This document shows, piece by piece, positions 1 to 5,686 of a DNA stretch of 7,781 nt. The notes beneath the pieces are model-generated. The model was not told the DNA's origin. It searched no databases and was given only the letters and a program-made list of their open reading frames with translations. Within the stretch, counting starts at the first letter, position 1. The number at the start of each line of letters is the position of its first letter. Origin of the DNA: Clostridium sp. (GTDB lineage Bacteria > Bacillota > Clostridia > Lachnospirales > Lachnospiraceae); assembly GCA_016302185.1 (NCBI GenBank), contig JAEDOC010000098.1, forward strand, positions 1 to 7,781. Reading direction: 5' to 3'. The translations under genes and the position numbers were made by a program.

Positions 1-582
1 GAGGCGATGAATGAGGCTCTGACCAGAAAGTGGAGCGAGCAGCGGGGCTTATCTGTGGTTTCTATCGCCATGAATCCGATCACTCTGCCGGAGGAGGATG
101 CAGAGATGATCAAGCAGGCACAGCGCACGGCAATCATGCGGGATCCGACCATGGCGGCGGCAACGCTGGTGGGCGCTCAGTCCGAGGCGATGAAATCGGC
201 GGCCGGCAATCCCAACGGAGCGATGATGGGCTTTATGGGAATGGGGATGGCGCAGCAGGCCGGCGGCATGAACGCGCAGAATCTGTTTGCCATGGGTCAG
301 CAGATGGGTACGCAGCAGAATTACAGCCAGCCGGGCTACGGTCAGCAGCCGGGCGGCGGCCAGGCGGCTCCGCAGAAGGTGAAGCCGGCGGAGGATGGCT
401 GGATCTGTGCCTGCGGTTCGGTGAACAAGGGCAGGTTCTGCCCCAACTGCGGTGCGAAGAAGCCGGCGGCAGCTCCGTTATACCGCTGCGATAAGTGCGG
501 CTGGGAGCCGGAGGATCCGAGAAATCCGCCGAAGTTCTGTCCGGAATGCGGCGATCCATTTACAGAGAGTGATATTCGATAG
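1..582 (+). CDS. SPFH/Band 7 (YdjI-like, 'virion core') protein, 3' part only
   Basis: The frame is open to the first base of the window (GAG GCG precede the first ATG at 7), so this is the C-terminal part of a longer protein, and the ATG at 7 is probably internal. The visible part starts in a helical segment typical of the end of SPFH domains (about nt 1-190), followed by a Met/Gly/Gln-rich low-complexity linker (about 190-370). Two zinc ribbons end the protein: C-x-C then C-x2-C at nt 406-450, and C-x2-C then C-x2-C at nt 487-549. SPFH proteins are scaffolds on the inner face of the membrane; the ribbons should be cytoplasmic. The gene precedes a zinc-ribbon gene and a TPM gene, the same partners that YdjI has beside pspA in Bacillus subtilis, where the set is tied to membrane stress. 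The family call rests on the tail and the neighbours, because the SPFH core is not in view. Confidence 0.8.
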   Translation, partial: EAMNEALTRKWSEQRGLSVVSIAMNPITLPEEDAEMIKQAQRTAIMRDPTMAAATLVGAQSEAMKSAAGNPNGAMMGFMGMGMAQQAGGMNAQNLFAMGQQMGTQQNYSQPGYGQQPGGGQAAPQKVKPAEDGWICACGSVNKGRFCPNCGAKKPAAAPLYRCDKCGWEPEDPRNPPKFCPECGDPFTESDIR

Positions 583-623
583 AGAAACGATGAGAGAAAG
601 CATCGGAAGGAGAAACAGCGAAT

Positions 624-1718
624 ATGGCGGATTTGATGGAGTATAAATGTCCTGCCTGCGGCGGCGCCATGGAGTTTGACAGTAAAACACAGAAGATGAA
701 ATGCCCCTACTGTGATACGGAGATGGAGGTCGGGGCCTATCAGAAGCTGCTGGAGGAGCAGGCGGCGAAGCCGGCAGCGGAGCATGCGGCTGAAAACTGG
801 CAGGCGGGAGGCAGCGGCGAATGGCAGCAGGGTGAGGCGGATGGCATGCGGATCTACATCTGTAAATCCTGCGGAGGTGAGATCATGGCGGAGGAGACAA
901 CCGCCGCCATGACCTGCCCGTTCTGCGGCAACCGTGTGGTGATGCAGGAGCAGTTTTCGGGAGACCGGAGACCGGATTATATCATTCCCTTCCAGCTGGA
1001 TAAGAAGGCGGCCAAGGAAGCGTACCGCCGCCATCTGAAGGGCAGATATTTTATGCCGTCGATCTTTAAAGAGGAGAATCATATTGAGGAGATCAAGGGA
1101 GTCTATGTGCCGTTCTGGGTGTTTGACGCCGAGGCGCAGGCAAGTGCCACCTTCAGCGGTGAGATCTGCCGGGTATGGAAGGCGGGAGATCGGGAGTACA
1201 CGGAGCATGAGAATTATGAGCTGTACCGTTCCGGAACTCTGAATTTTGAGCATATTCCGACCGACGGCTCGAAAAAGATGGACGACGCGCTGATGGAATC
1301 CATCGAGCCCTTTGATTTTTCCGGGGCGGTTCCGTTCCAGACCGCGTATCTGGCCGGTTATGCGGCAGAGCGCTATGATGTGGATGCGGAGAGCTGTATC
1401 GACCGGGCCAGAGACCGGATGCGTTCCAGTGCCCTTACCTCTCTTTCTGCCACGGTACAGGGCTTTCAGTCGGTGAGGGTGACAAAGAGTTCCGTCCATG
1501 TATCCAATGCAACGTACCATTATGCGCTGTATCCGGTCTGGATCCTGAACACGAAGTGGCGGGGCAAAGAGTATATTTTTGCGATGAATGGACAGACCGG
1601 CAGGATGGTCGGCAATCTGCCCTTTGATAAAAATGAGTTTATGAAATATGTGGTGACCCGGGGCGTGGCCATCGGTATGGTGATGTATGCGCTGTTATGG
1701 GCGCTGATGTCGTTGTAG
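624..1718 (+). CDS. Double zinc-ribbon, tail-anchored membrane protein (YdjG-like)
   Basis: This 364-aa protein opens with two TFIIB-type zinc ribbons: C9-x2-C12 with C27-x2-C30, and C80-x2-C83 with C98-x2-C101. An Ala/Glu/Gln-rich linker (about 40-75) separates them. The rest (about 110-340) is a mixed domain with no catalytic motif that I recognise. The final 23 residues are hydrophobic and probably form one C-terminal membrane anchor, leaving the ribbons in the cytoplasm. The ATG at 624 follows a GGAAGGAG ribosome site at 605-612; the next in-frame ATG at 636 is too far from it. The gene lies 41 bases after the SPFH gene and 14 bases before the TPM gene, so the three are probably cotranscribed. 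By family and context it corresponds to YdjG of Bacillus subtilis, a partner in the PspA/YdjGHI membrane-stress group. Its molecular activity is not known to me. Confidence 0.82.
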   Translation: MADLMEYKCPACGGAMEFDSKTQKMKCPYCDTEMEVGAYQKLLEEQAAKPAAEHAAENWQAGGSGEWQQGEADGMRIYICKSCGGEIMAEETTAAMTCPFCGNRVVMQEQFSGDRRPDYIIPFQLDKKAAKEAYRRHLKGRYFMPSIFKEENHIEEIKGVYVPFWVFDAEAQASATFSGEICRVWKAGDREYTEHENYELYRSGTLNFEHIPTDGSKKMDDALMESIEPFDFSGAVPFQTAYLAGYAAERYDVDAESCIDRARDRMRSSALTSLSATVQGFQSVRVTKSSVHVSNATYHYALYPVWILNTKWRGKEYIFAMNGQTGRMVGNLPFDKNEFMKYVVTRGVAIGMVMYALLWALMSL

Positions 1719-1732
1719 GGAGGAGGAAGCGT

Positions 1733-2554
1733 ATGAAAAAGAGATTGATGACAGCCGGATTCGCGCTCCTTCTTACGATTCTCGCGGCGATGCCGGTATC
1801 GGCGAAGGAAGGGGAGAGTCGTTTCCCGCGTCTGGTGGACGGGGCGGATCTTCTGACCGGGAGGGAAGAGGGAGAGCTTCTGGCGAAGCTGGATGAGATC
1901 AGTGAGCGCCAGCAGCTGGATGTGGTTGTGGTGACGACGGATTCTACGGAAGGTCAGGAGCCCATGGCGTATGCGGATGATTTTTATGATTACAGCGGCT
2001 ATGGCTTTGGGGAGAACCATGACGGTGTTCTGCTGCTGGTCAGCATGGAGGAAAGGGACTGGTGGATTAGCACCTGCGGCTACGGAATCACTGCCTTTAC
2101 GGATGCCGGGATTTCGTATCTGTCGGAACAGTTTTTGTCTCCGCTGGGGGACGGAAAGTATGAAAAAGCGTTTACAATCTATGCGGAGCTTTGTGATGAT
2201 TTTATTACACAGGCCAGATCAGGGAAGCCCTATGACACGAAAAACCTTCCGAAGGAGAAGCTTTCTCCTCTGTGGCTCTTTGTCTGTCTGGGTCTGGGCT
2301 TCGTCTTTGCCTATACCATGGCGGAGCAGAAGAAGAGAAGCCTGACGACGGTCAGCCTGCAGTCGGGGGCTTTGAATTATGCCGCCGCAGGAAGTCTGGC
2401 GCTCTGTGAAAACGCGGATCGGTTTGTGGATAAGAATGTGACTTATCGGGTACTTGTCCGGGAAAACAAAGCATCGGAGCAGCGCTCCGGGGGGAGCAGT
2501 ACCCATACCGGTTCTTCGGGAAGGAGTCATGGAGGAGGCGGGGGGAAGTTTTAA
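1733..2554 (+). CDS. TPM-domain (DUF477/Psb32-type) secreted, membrane-anchored protein (YdjH-like)
   Basis: The 273-aa product starts at the ATG at 1733, directly after a GGGAGGAGG ribosome site (1718-1726); an in-frame ATG at 1697 lies inside the previous gene and has no such site. Residues 1-24 are a signal peptide (charged start, hydrophobic core, likely cleavage after VSA). A TPM domain follows (about 33-165), with the family's opening around DGADLLT, a long acidic stretch YADDFYDYSGYGFGENHDG (80-98), and W-W-I-S-T-x-GYG at 110-118. A membrane segment at about 178-197 is followed by EQKKRS, suggesting the TPM domain is outside and the C-terminus inside. The end is Ser/His/Gly-rich and finishes GGGGGKF, as is common in this family. 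Some TPM proteins have phosphatase activity, but that is not established for this one. It is the third gene of the SPFH/zinc-ribbon operon. Confidence 0.85.
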   Translation: MKKRLMTAGFALLLTILAAMPVSAKEGESRFPRLVDGADLLTGREEGELLAKLDEISERQQLDVVVVTTDSTEGQEPMAYADDFYDYSGYGFGENHDGVLLLVSMEERDWWISTCGYGITAFTDAGISYLSEQFLSPLGDGKYEKAFTIYAELCDDFITQARSGKPYDTKNLPKEKLSPLWLFVCLGLGFVFAYTMAEQKKRSLTTVSLQSGALNYAAAGSLALCENADRFVDKNVTYRVLVRENKASEQRSGGSSTHTGSSGRSHGGGGGKF

Positions 2555-2555
2555 C

Positions 2556-2584
2556 GGAAGCGAAGTCCTGCTTTTCCTTTTTTC
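2556..2584 (+). terminator. Weak candidate terminator after the TPM gene
   Basis: Directly after the TPM stop codon, GGAAGC (2556-2561) can pair with GCTTTT (2570-2575) across an 8-base loop, with two G-U pairs. The tract CCTTTTTTC follows (2576-2584). The stem is short and weak, so this is a tentative end point for the SPFH/zinc-ribbon/TPM operon. Confidence 0.35.
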
Positions 2585-2638
2585 AGGTATTCAGGAAATC
2601 ATCCAACAAAGAATAATCAAATAATATAATAAATACAT

Positions 2639-2689
2639 ATTTGAGTAAAAATACACACAACCAAAAGAAGTGTGTATTTTTACTTAAAT
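2639..2689. promoter_or_regulatory. Inverted repeat 1 of the abiE operator
   Basis: Two 20-base arms, 2639-2658 and 2670-2689, match in inverted orientation at 19 of 20 positions around an 11-base spacer. Each arm is a half-site of the pattern ATTTRAGYANNNATACACAC. The repeat lies just upstream of the -35 box of the abiE promoter. AbiEi antitoxins of the AbiE family are known to repress their own operon by binding paired inverted repeats cooperatively and bending the DNA. Binding by this particular AbiEi is inferred. Confidence 0.8.
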
Positions 2690-2694
2690 TTTCA

Positions 2695-2723
2695 TTGACT
2701 ACATATGTATATCATGTTAAAAT
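2695..2723 (+). promoter_or_regulatory. Sigma-A-type promoter of the abiE operon
   Basis: TTGACT (2695-2700), a 17-base spacer and TAAAAT (2718-2723) are close to the vegetative consensus. The predicted start is near 2730, about 57 bases before the AbiEi ATG. The promoter sits exactly between the two inverted repeats, and its -10 box overlaps the first two bases of the second one, an arrangement expected for autorepression. Confidence 0.75.
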
Positions 2724-2772
2724 TTGAGCAAAGATACACACAAACAAAGGATGTGTGTATAAATGCTTAAAT
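2722..2772. promoter_or_regulatory. Inverted repeat 2 of the abiE operator
   Basis: Arms 2722-2742 and 2752-2772 match in inverted orientation at 17 of 21 positions around a 9-base spacer. They repeat the half-site pattern of inverted repeat 1, including the ATACACAC end that faces the centre. The centres of the two repeats are 83 bp apart, about eight helical turns, so both would lie on the same DNA face. This repeat covers the end of the -10 box and the predicted transcription start. Confidence 0.78.
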
Positions 2773-2786
2773 AAAGTTGGTGGATT

Positions 2787-3329
2787 ATGGTTTTGACATA
2801 TAAGCAGTGTATAGAGAAATATGGTAGTGACCATATGCTGAAAAAAGAAATAGCGGAAGGAAATATTTTTCAAAAAGAAAAAGGGATCTATTCCTTGGAC
2901 AGAACTTGTTCTGAGTTGGAGATTATCGGTGCAAAATATCCGAAGGCAGTTTTTACAGGGGAGAGTGCTTTTTACTATCATGGTTTGACGGATGTGATTC
3001 CTGACTTATATCATCTGGCAACCGTCAGAACTGATGGGCGGATAAAAGATGTACGGGTGAAGCAGACATTTCTGAAAGAGGAGATTTTTGATATGGGGAA
3101 AATCAAAATGCCTTATCATAACACAGAAATATGTATCTACAACCTGGAGAGAATGTTGATTGAACTTGTAAGATTCAGGGGTAAATTACCATTTGACTAT
3201 TACAAGGAGATTATCGGGGCGTACAGGAATCGTACGGAGACCATGGATATTGTCAAAGTAGAAGAGTACGCAGATAAGTTTACGCATTCGGATAAAATCA
3301 TGCAGATCATTGATCTGGAGGTATTGTAA
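2787..3329 (+). CDS. abiEi: AbiEi-family antitoxin / transcriptional autorepressor (type IV toxin-antitoxin)
   Basis: The 180-aa product matches the shorter clostridial AbiEi-type proteins. Residues 1-36 form a small winged-helix-like region ending KEKGIYS, the usual 'RGVY' position. This leads into the AbiEi core with TGESAFYYHGLTDVIPD and, later, YNLERMLIELVRFRGKLPFD. In the AbiE family this protein both neutralises AbiEii without stably binding it (type IV) and represses the operon through inverted repeats, which are present here upstream. An in-frame stop lies at 2772-2774, so the ATG at 2787 is the first possible start. Its ribosome site (GGTGGA, 2779-2784) is weak and very close, in contrast to the strong site of the toxin gene. 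The stop overlaps the next start as TAATG. The AT-rich composition is unlike the flanking genes and suggests acquisition by transfer. Confidence 0.85.
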   Translation: MVLTYKQCIEKYGSDHMLKKEIAEGNIFQKEKGIYSLDRTCSELEIIGAKYPKAVFTGESAFYYHGLTDVIPDLYHLATVRTDGRIKDVRVKQTFLKEEIFDMGKIKMPYHNTEICIYNLERMLIELVRFRGKLPFDYYKEIIGAYRNRTETMDIVKVEEYADKFTHSDKIMQIIDLEVL

Positions 3330-4126
3330 TGAATTTATTGGATGAAGTAGATAAAATCAAAAAAGACGGATACAGCGAGGCAAATGCAGAAGCCAAGCTA
3401 TGTCAGGATATTATTATAAGTGCAATTTCGAAAAGTAGTCTGAATAGAAATGTTACGATTAAAGGTGGTGTGGTTATGCGTAGCCTGTCTAAGAATGCAA
3501 GACGTGCTACGCAGGATTTGGACTTGGATTTTATTAGATATTCCATATCGGAAGAATCGATAGGTAAATTTATTGAGAAGCTGAATTGTATAGAGGGGAT
3601 TCGGTTGCGGATGTCAGCGCCCATAGAGGAATTAAAGCATCAGGATTATAAAGGAAAGCGTATTCATATTGAGATATCAGATGATGCTGAGAATGTGTTA
3701 TCTTTGAAAATGGATATCGGCGTACATAAGGATTTAGATATTGAGCAGGAAGAGTATTGTTTTGATGTGTGTTTTCAGGAGGATTCTGCCAGTGTGCTGA
3801 TTAATTCAAGGGAGCAAATGATTACCGAAAAACTAAAATCCCTAATGCGATTCGGAACCCGGTCAACCAGATATAAGGATGTATTTGATATCTGTTATCT
3901 GTCTGATTTGGCGGATATGGAGAAACTTAAATCCTGCATACAGAAATACATATATGCTGATACCACAATTGATGTAAATGATGCAGCTGAAATCAGAAAG
4001 AGAGCAGAGAGGATTTTTACCAGCAGTACCTACAAAAAGCAGGTGGAACGTTCCAAGAAGAATTGGCTTGATATGACAGTGGAAGAGGTGCTGAAGAAGG
4101 ATTTGGAATTCATTAATAAGGTGTAG
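3329..4126 (+). CDS. abiEii: AbiEii-family nucleotidyltransferase toxin (type IV toxin-antitoxin)
   Basis: The 265-aa product has the nucleotidyltransferase signature: K45-G46-G47 followed by TQDLDLDF, placing metal-binding aspartates at D63 and D65. A third likely acidic residue is D129 in LKMDIG. Further family blocks are EQMITEKLKSL (162-172) and RYKDVFDI (181-188). AbiEii/MenA-type enzymes stop growth by transferring nucleotides; for some relatives tRNA is the target, but the substrate here cannot be told from sequence. All core motifs are present, so the enzyme appears intact. The start overlaps the abiEi stop by one base (TAATG), indicating translational coupling, and has a strong GGAGG site at 3317-3321. 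With abiEi it forms a two-gene, AT-rich module. Such pairs act in abortive phage defence or in stabilising mobile DNA. Confidence 0.88.
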   Translation: MNLLDEVDKIKKDGYSEANAEAKLCQDIIISAISKSSLNRNVTIKGGVVMRSLSKNARRATQDLDLDFIRYSISEESIGKFIEKLNCIEGIRLRMSAPIEELKHQDYKGKRIHIEISDDAENVLSLKMDIGVHKDLDIEQEEYCFDVCFQEDSASVLINSREQMITEKLKSLMRFGTRSTRYKDVFDICYLSDLADMEKLKSCIQKYIYADTTIDVNDAAEIRKRAERIFTSSTYKKQVERSKKNWLDMTVEEVLKKDLEFINKV

Positions 4127-4157
4127 TTACCGATCGGATGGAGAGAACTTTGCGGAT

Positions 4158-4183
4158 CTGATTCTGCCGGACGGAAGAATCAG
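4158..4183. repeat. Hairpin-forming inverted repeat in the abiEii 3' spacer
   Basis: Twelve-base arms (4158-4169 and 4172-4183) match with one mismatch around a 2-base centre, giving a stable stem with a small loop. No run of T follows, so it is not a standard intrinsic terminator. It could help stabilise or end the abiE transcript, or be a chance feature of a decayed coding stretch. Confidence 0.45.
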
Positions 4184-4189
4184 CCTGTC

Positions 4190-4216
4190 ACACATTTAAG
4201 ATTTGTCCATATAGTA
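4190..4216 (+). promoter_or_regulatory. Possible sigma-K (mother-cell sporulation) promoter for the 100-aa gene
   Basis: AC at 4190-4191, a 16-base spacer and CATATAGTA at 4208-4216 fit the sigma-K pattern AC-N16/17-CATAnnnTA. No good TTGACA/TATAAT pair stands out, although TATAGT at 4217-4222 region variants could serve a weak -10. The fit supports, but does not prove, expression in the mother cell during sporulation, which agrees with the spore-surface-like protein downstream. Confidence 0.4.
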
Positions 4217-4248
4217 TAGTACAAACCCTTTTAAAGGAGATAAGTATT

Positions 4249-4551
4249 ATGACTGAACAAATCAATACTCCCTGCCATCCCCAGACCATGTGTCCGAGAA
4301 GCTGCCCATGCCCCATCATTTTAGATATTGCCACTTCGATTGCCCATCAGGAGGATGCGCTGGCATGTATCCTGAACGCGGAATGTGCGAAGGTAAATAA
4401 GATTGTGAATACCCACAGTGATATCGAAACCCTGCTGGCCATCGATACTTCCCTGCAGACAACCCTGCAGAGAATCACAGAGCTGGAGGGCGTTCTGAAG
4501 GCAAAACTGGATTCGATCCTGCCGTTACTGACAGACTGCGAAGATGATTAA
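4249..4551 (+). CDS. Small Cys/Pro-rich protein, possible spore-surface (exosporium-type) family
   Basis: The 100-aa product starts at an ATG nine bases after AAAGGAG (4233-4239). Residues 8-22 are rich in Cys and Pro (C9, C15, C19, C21), followed by an amphipathic helical region with SIAHQEDALACILNAEC (30-46), and then LLAIDTSLQTTLQRITELEG and a Leu/Lys-rich end; C97 lies near the C-terminus. From memory, the 'SIALEEAALAHILNAE' and 'S-V-x-x-TL-x-x-I-x-x-LE' pattern recurs in small Bacillota proteins and in the C-terminal part of some collagen-like exosporium proteins. No signal peptide or membrane segment is visible. Seven cysteines would allow disulphide cross-linking, as in spore outer layers. 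It stands alone between its own promoter candidate and a strong terminator. The coding call is secure; the spore role is inference. Confidence 0.75.
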   Translation: MTEQINTPCHPQTMCPRSCPCPIILDIATSIAHQEDALACILNAECAKVNKIVNTHSDIETLLAIDTSLQTTLQRITELEGVLKAKLDSILPLLTDCEDD

Positions 4552-4568
4552 GCTTCGCATGTATGCTT

Positions 4569-4605
4569 GCCGCTTCGGTTTCGGCCGGGGCGGCTGTTTT
4601 ATTTT
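4569..4605 (+). terminator. Strong intrinsic terminator after the 100-aa gene
   Basis: GCCGCTTCGG (4569-4578) pairs fully with CCGGGGCGGC (4585-4594), with two G-U pairs, across a 6-base loop. The T-rich tract TGTTTTATTTT follows. It lies 17 bases after the stop codon and separates this gene from the response regulator. Confidence 0.88.
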
Positions 4606-4629
4606 GTATATACGCCGGCGCTTCCGGTG

Positions 4630-4638
4630 TGGTATGAT
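4630..4638 (+). promoter_or_regulatory. Extended -10 promoter candidate for the response regulator
   Basis: TGGTATGAT (4630-4638) is an extended -10 element (TGn plus TATGAT). No clear -35 box sits 17 bases upstream, which extended -10 promoters can tolerate. It is downstream of the terminator at 4569-4605 and would give a leader of about 135 bases before the ATG at 4780. Confidence 0.45.
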
Positions 4639-4779
4639 ATCTATAAAACGGACACATTTTCATCGATTCTTTTCCTGTTGTCCGCGGAATAGATGGTGTA
4701 AGATAGAGAAAGAGAGAGGAAGCGTAGGCTGTGAAGCGGCCGCTTACATATTTTTGCTGTTCGGGAAGGAGAAGGTCTG

Positions 4780-5319
4780 ATGAAAAAACTGCGTGTACTT
4801 TTGGTGGATGATGAGATTATGATTCGTGAAGGCTTCAAGCGGCTGTTTGACTGGGAAGCTCATAACTGTGAGGTGGTGGGCGAGGCATCGGACGGGATGG
4901 AGGCACTGGCACGGATTGACGCACTCTGTCCGGATATTGTCATTATGGATATTAATATTCCGATTATGAGCGGTTTAAAGGTCATCCAGATCAGCCGGGT
5001 AAAGCATCCGGGGATTGCCTGGGTGATTGTGTCCGGTTATGATGATTTCTCCTATTGCCGGCAGGCTCTGCGGATGCAGATCACAGATTATATCTTAAAG
5101 CCTGTAAATTATGAGGAGTTTGGAAACTGCATCGACAATCTGAAGATTTCCCTGTTTGAACAGCGGGCTGCGGATGATTCGGAGATAAAGGGACAGGGGG
5201 AGAGAGTGATCACCGGAATTACGCGGTATCTCCAGGAGCATCTGTCGGAGGAGATGAGTCTGTCCGTTCTGGCGGATCAGTTTCATCTGAATTCCCAGTA
5301 TATCAGCCAGCTTTTTTAA
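4780..5319 (+). CDS. REC-AraC response regulator, cut short by an in-frame stop
   Basis: The 179-aa product has a complete receiver domain (about 1-120): acidic pair D10/D11, phosphoacceptor D57 in VIMDINIPIMSG, S85 and K107 in YILKP. After a short linker, an AraC-type helix-turn-helix domain begins (about 140), with EEMSLSVLADQFHLNSQYISQLF. TAA at 5317-5319 (codon 180) then stops translation exactly where relatives continue with K-N-E-x-G. The same frame continues after the stop with the second helix-turn-helix, so the original protein was about 257 aa. The start has AAGGAG at 4766-4771. No histidine kinase gene is adjacent, so it is an orphan here. As it stands the protein should still accept phosphate but lacks half of its DNA-binding domain and is unlikely to bind its site normally. 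Confidence 0.8.
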   Translation: MKKLRVLLVDDEIMIREGFKRLFDWEAHNCEVVGEASDGMEALARIDALCPDIVIMDINIPIMSGLKVIQISRVKHPGIAWVIVSGYDDFSYCRQALRMQITDYILKPVNYEEFGNCIDNLKISLFEQRAADDSEIKGQGERVITGITRYLQEHLSEEMSLSVLADQFHLNSQYISQLF

Positions 5320-5553
5320 AATGAGATCGGTGTGGGTTTTTTGTCTTATCTTACCAGTATCCGGATGGAGAGGGCAAAGAAGCTGCTGCTTTCCACCGCA
5401 CTTTCGGTAGCGGAGGTGGCAGAGCAGTCAGGGTATGGAGATTACCGTGTGTTTACCAAGGTGTTTAAGAAGAATGAGGGAATTACACCGTCACAGTATC
5501 GCCGGGAATTCCTTGACAGGAGAGAAAATGAGAATGAATCGGGGAATAGATGA
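5320..5553 (+). pseudogene. Detached C-terminal AraC helix-turn-helix of the response regulator
   Basis: Immediately after TAA at 5317-5319, in the same frame, the reading continues NEIGVGFLSYLTSIRMERAK and then the classic second AraC motif around GYGDYRVFTKVFKKNEGITP, followed by SQYRREF. It ends at the stop at 5551-5553. The fragment matches the missing part of the upstream response regulator, with no base lost. It has no ribosome site of its own; GTG at 5332 is only a nominal start. It would be made only by readthrough of the TAA. The motif shows no other damage, which suggests that the interruption is recent, is suppressed, or is a sequence error. Confidence 0.75.
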
Positions 5554-5565
5554 AAAGAATGGGCG

Positions 5566-5594
5566 TTGTATTTTCCCGCATTGTCTGTTATAAT
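5566..5594 (+). promoter_or_regulatory. Sigma-A-type promoter upstream of hemC
   Basis: TTGTAT (5566-5571), a 17-base spacer and a perfect TATAAT (5589-5594), which also has TG one base upstream (extended -10). The predicted start is near 5601, about 86 bases before the hemC ATG. It begins 12 bases after the end of the response-regulator frame. Confidence 0.7.
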
Positions 5595-5606
5595 TTTGTA
5601 GATGTC

Positions 5607-5643
5607 AGAGCGTATTCTGTTTTGGGATACGTTTTTTCTTTTT
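5607..5643 (+). terminator. Terminator or attenuator hairpin in the hemC leader
   Basis: CGTATTCT (5611-5618) pairs with GGGATACG (5624-5631), with G-U pairs, around the loop GTTTT. The stem can extend by further A-T and G-U pairs from AGAG (5607-5610) to the T run. The tract T6-C-T5 follows (5632-5643). It looks like an intrinsic terminator but lies only a few bases downstream of the predicted start from the 5566-5594 promoter. It may end the response-regulator transcript, attenuate hemC, or produce a very short RNA. Confidence 0.6.
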
Positions 5644-5686
5644 CATTATCAGAAAGAAACAGAGAATCGGAAAAACAGAGGATATT

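Noticed and set aside
342..1520. Long minus-strand open frame (392 codons)
   Set aside because: It lies antisense to two well-supported genes, its translation is His/Arg/Leu-rich without a recognisable domain, and it is a shadow of GC-rich codons on the + strand.
1520..2020. Minus-strand open frame of 166 codons
   Set aside because: It is antisense to the zinc-ribbon and TPM genes and shows no domain or ribosome site.
2581..2640. Insertion-sequence end or target duplication at the left edge of the abiE island
   Set aside because: Only short AT-rich runs and a tiny TTCAGG tandem repeat are present, with no matching copy near 4127-4200.
4648..4683. CGGACA...TGTCCG inverted repeat
   Set aside because: Six-base arms with a long loop are too weak to call a structure or binding site.
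4734..4745. Perfect 12-bp palindrome AAGCGGCCGCTT upstream of the response regulator
   Set aside because: It is short, occurs once and is not positioned on the promoter candidate; it cannot be told from chance, although an operator is possible.
4544..4780. Plus-strand open frame of 78 codons before the response regulator
   Set aside because: It runs through the strong terminator and the promoter candidate, has no ribosome site, and reads as Cys/Arg/Phe-rich nonsense.
5321..5410. Programmed frameshift or polymerase slippage at the T6A4 run to rescue the response regulator
   Set aside because: The upstream and downstream parts are already in the same frame. Adding or removing one T leads to a wrong reading or an immediate TGA, so slippage would not restore the protein.
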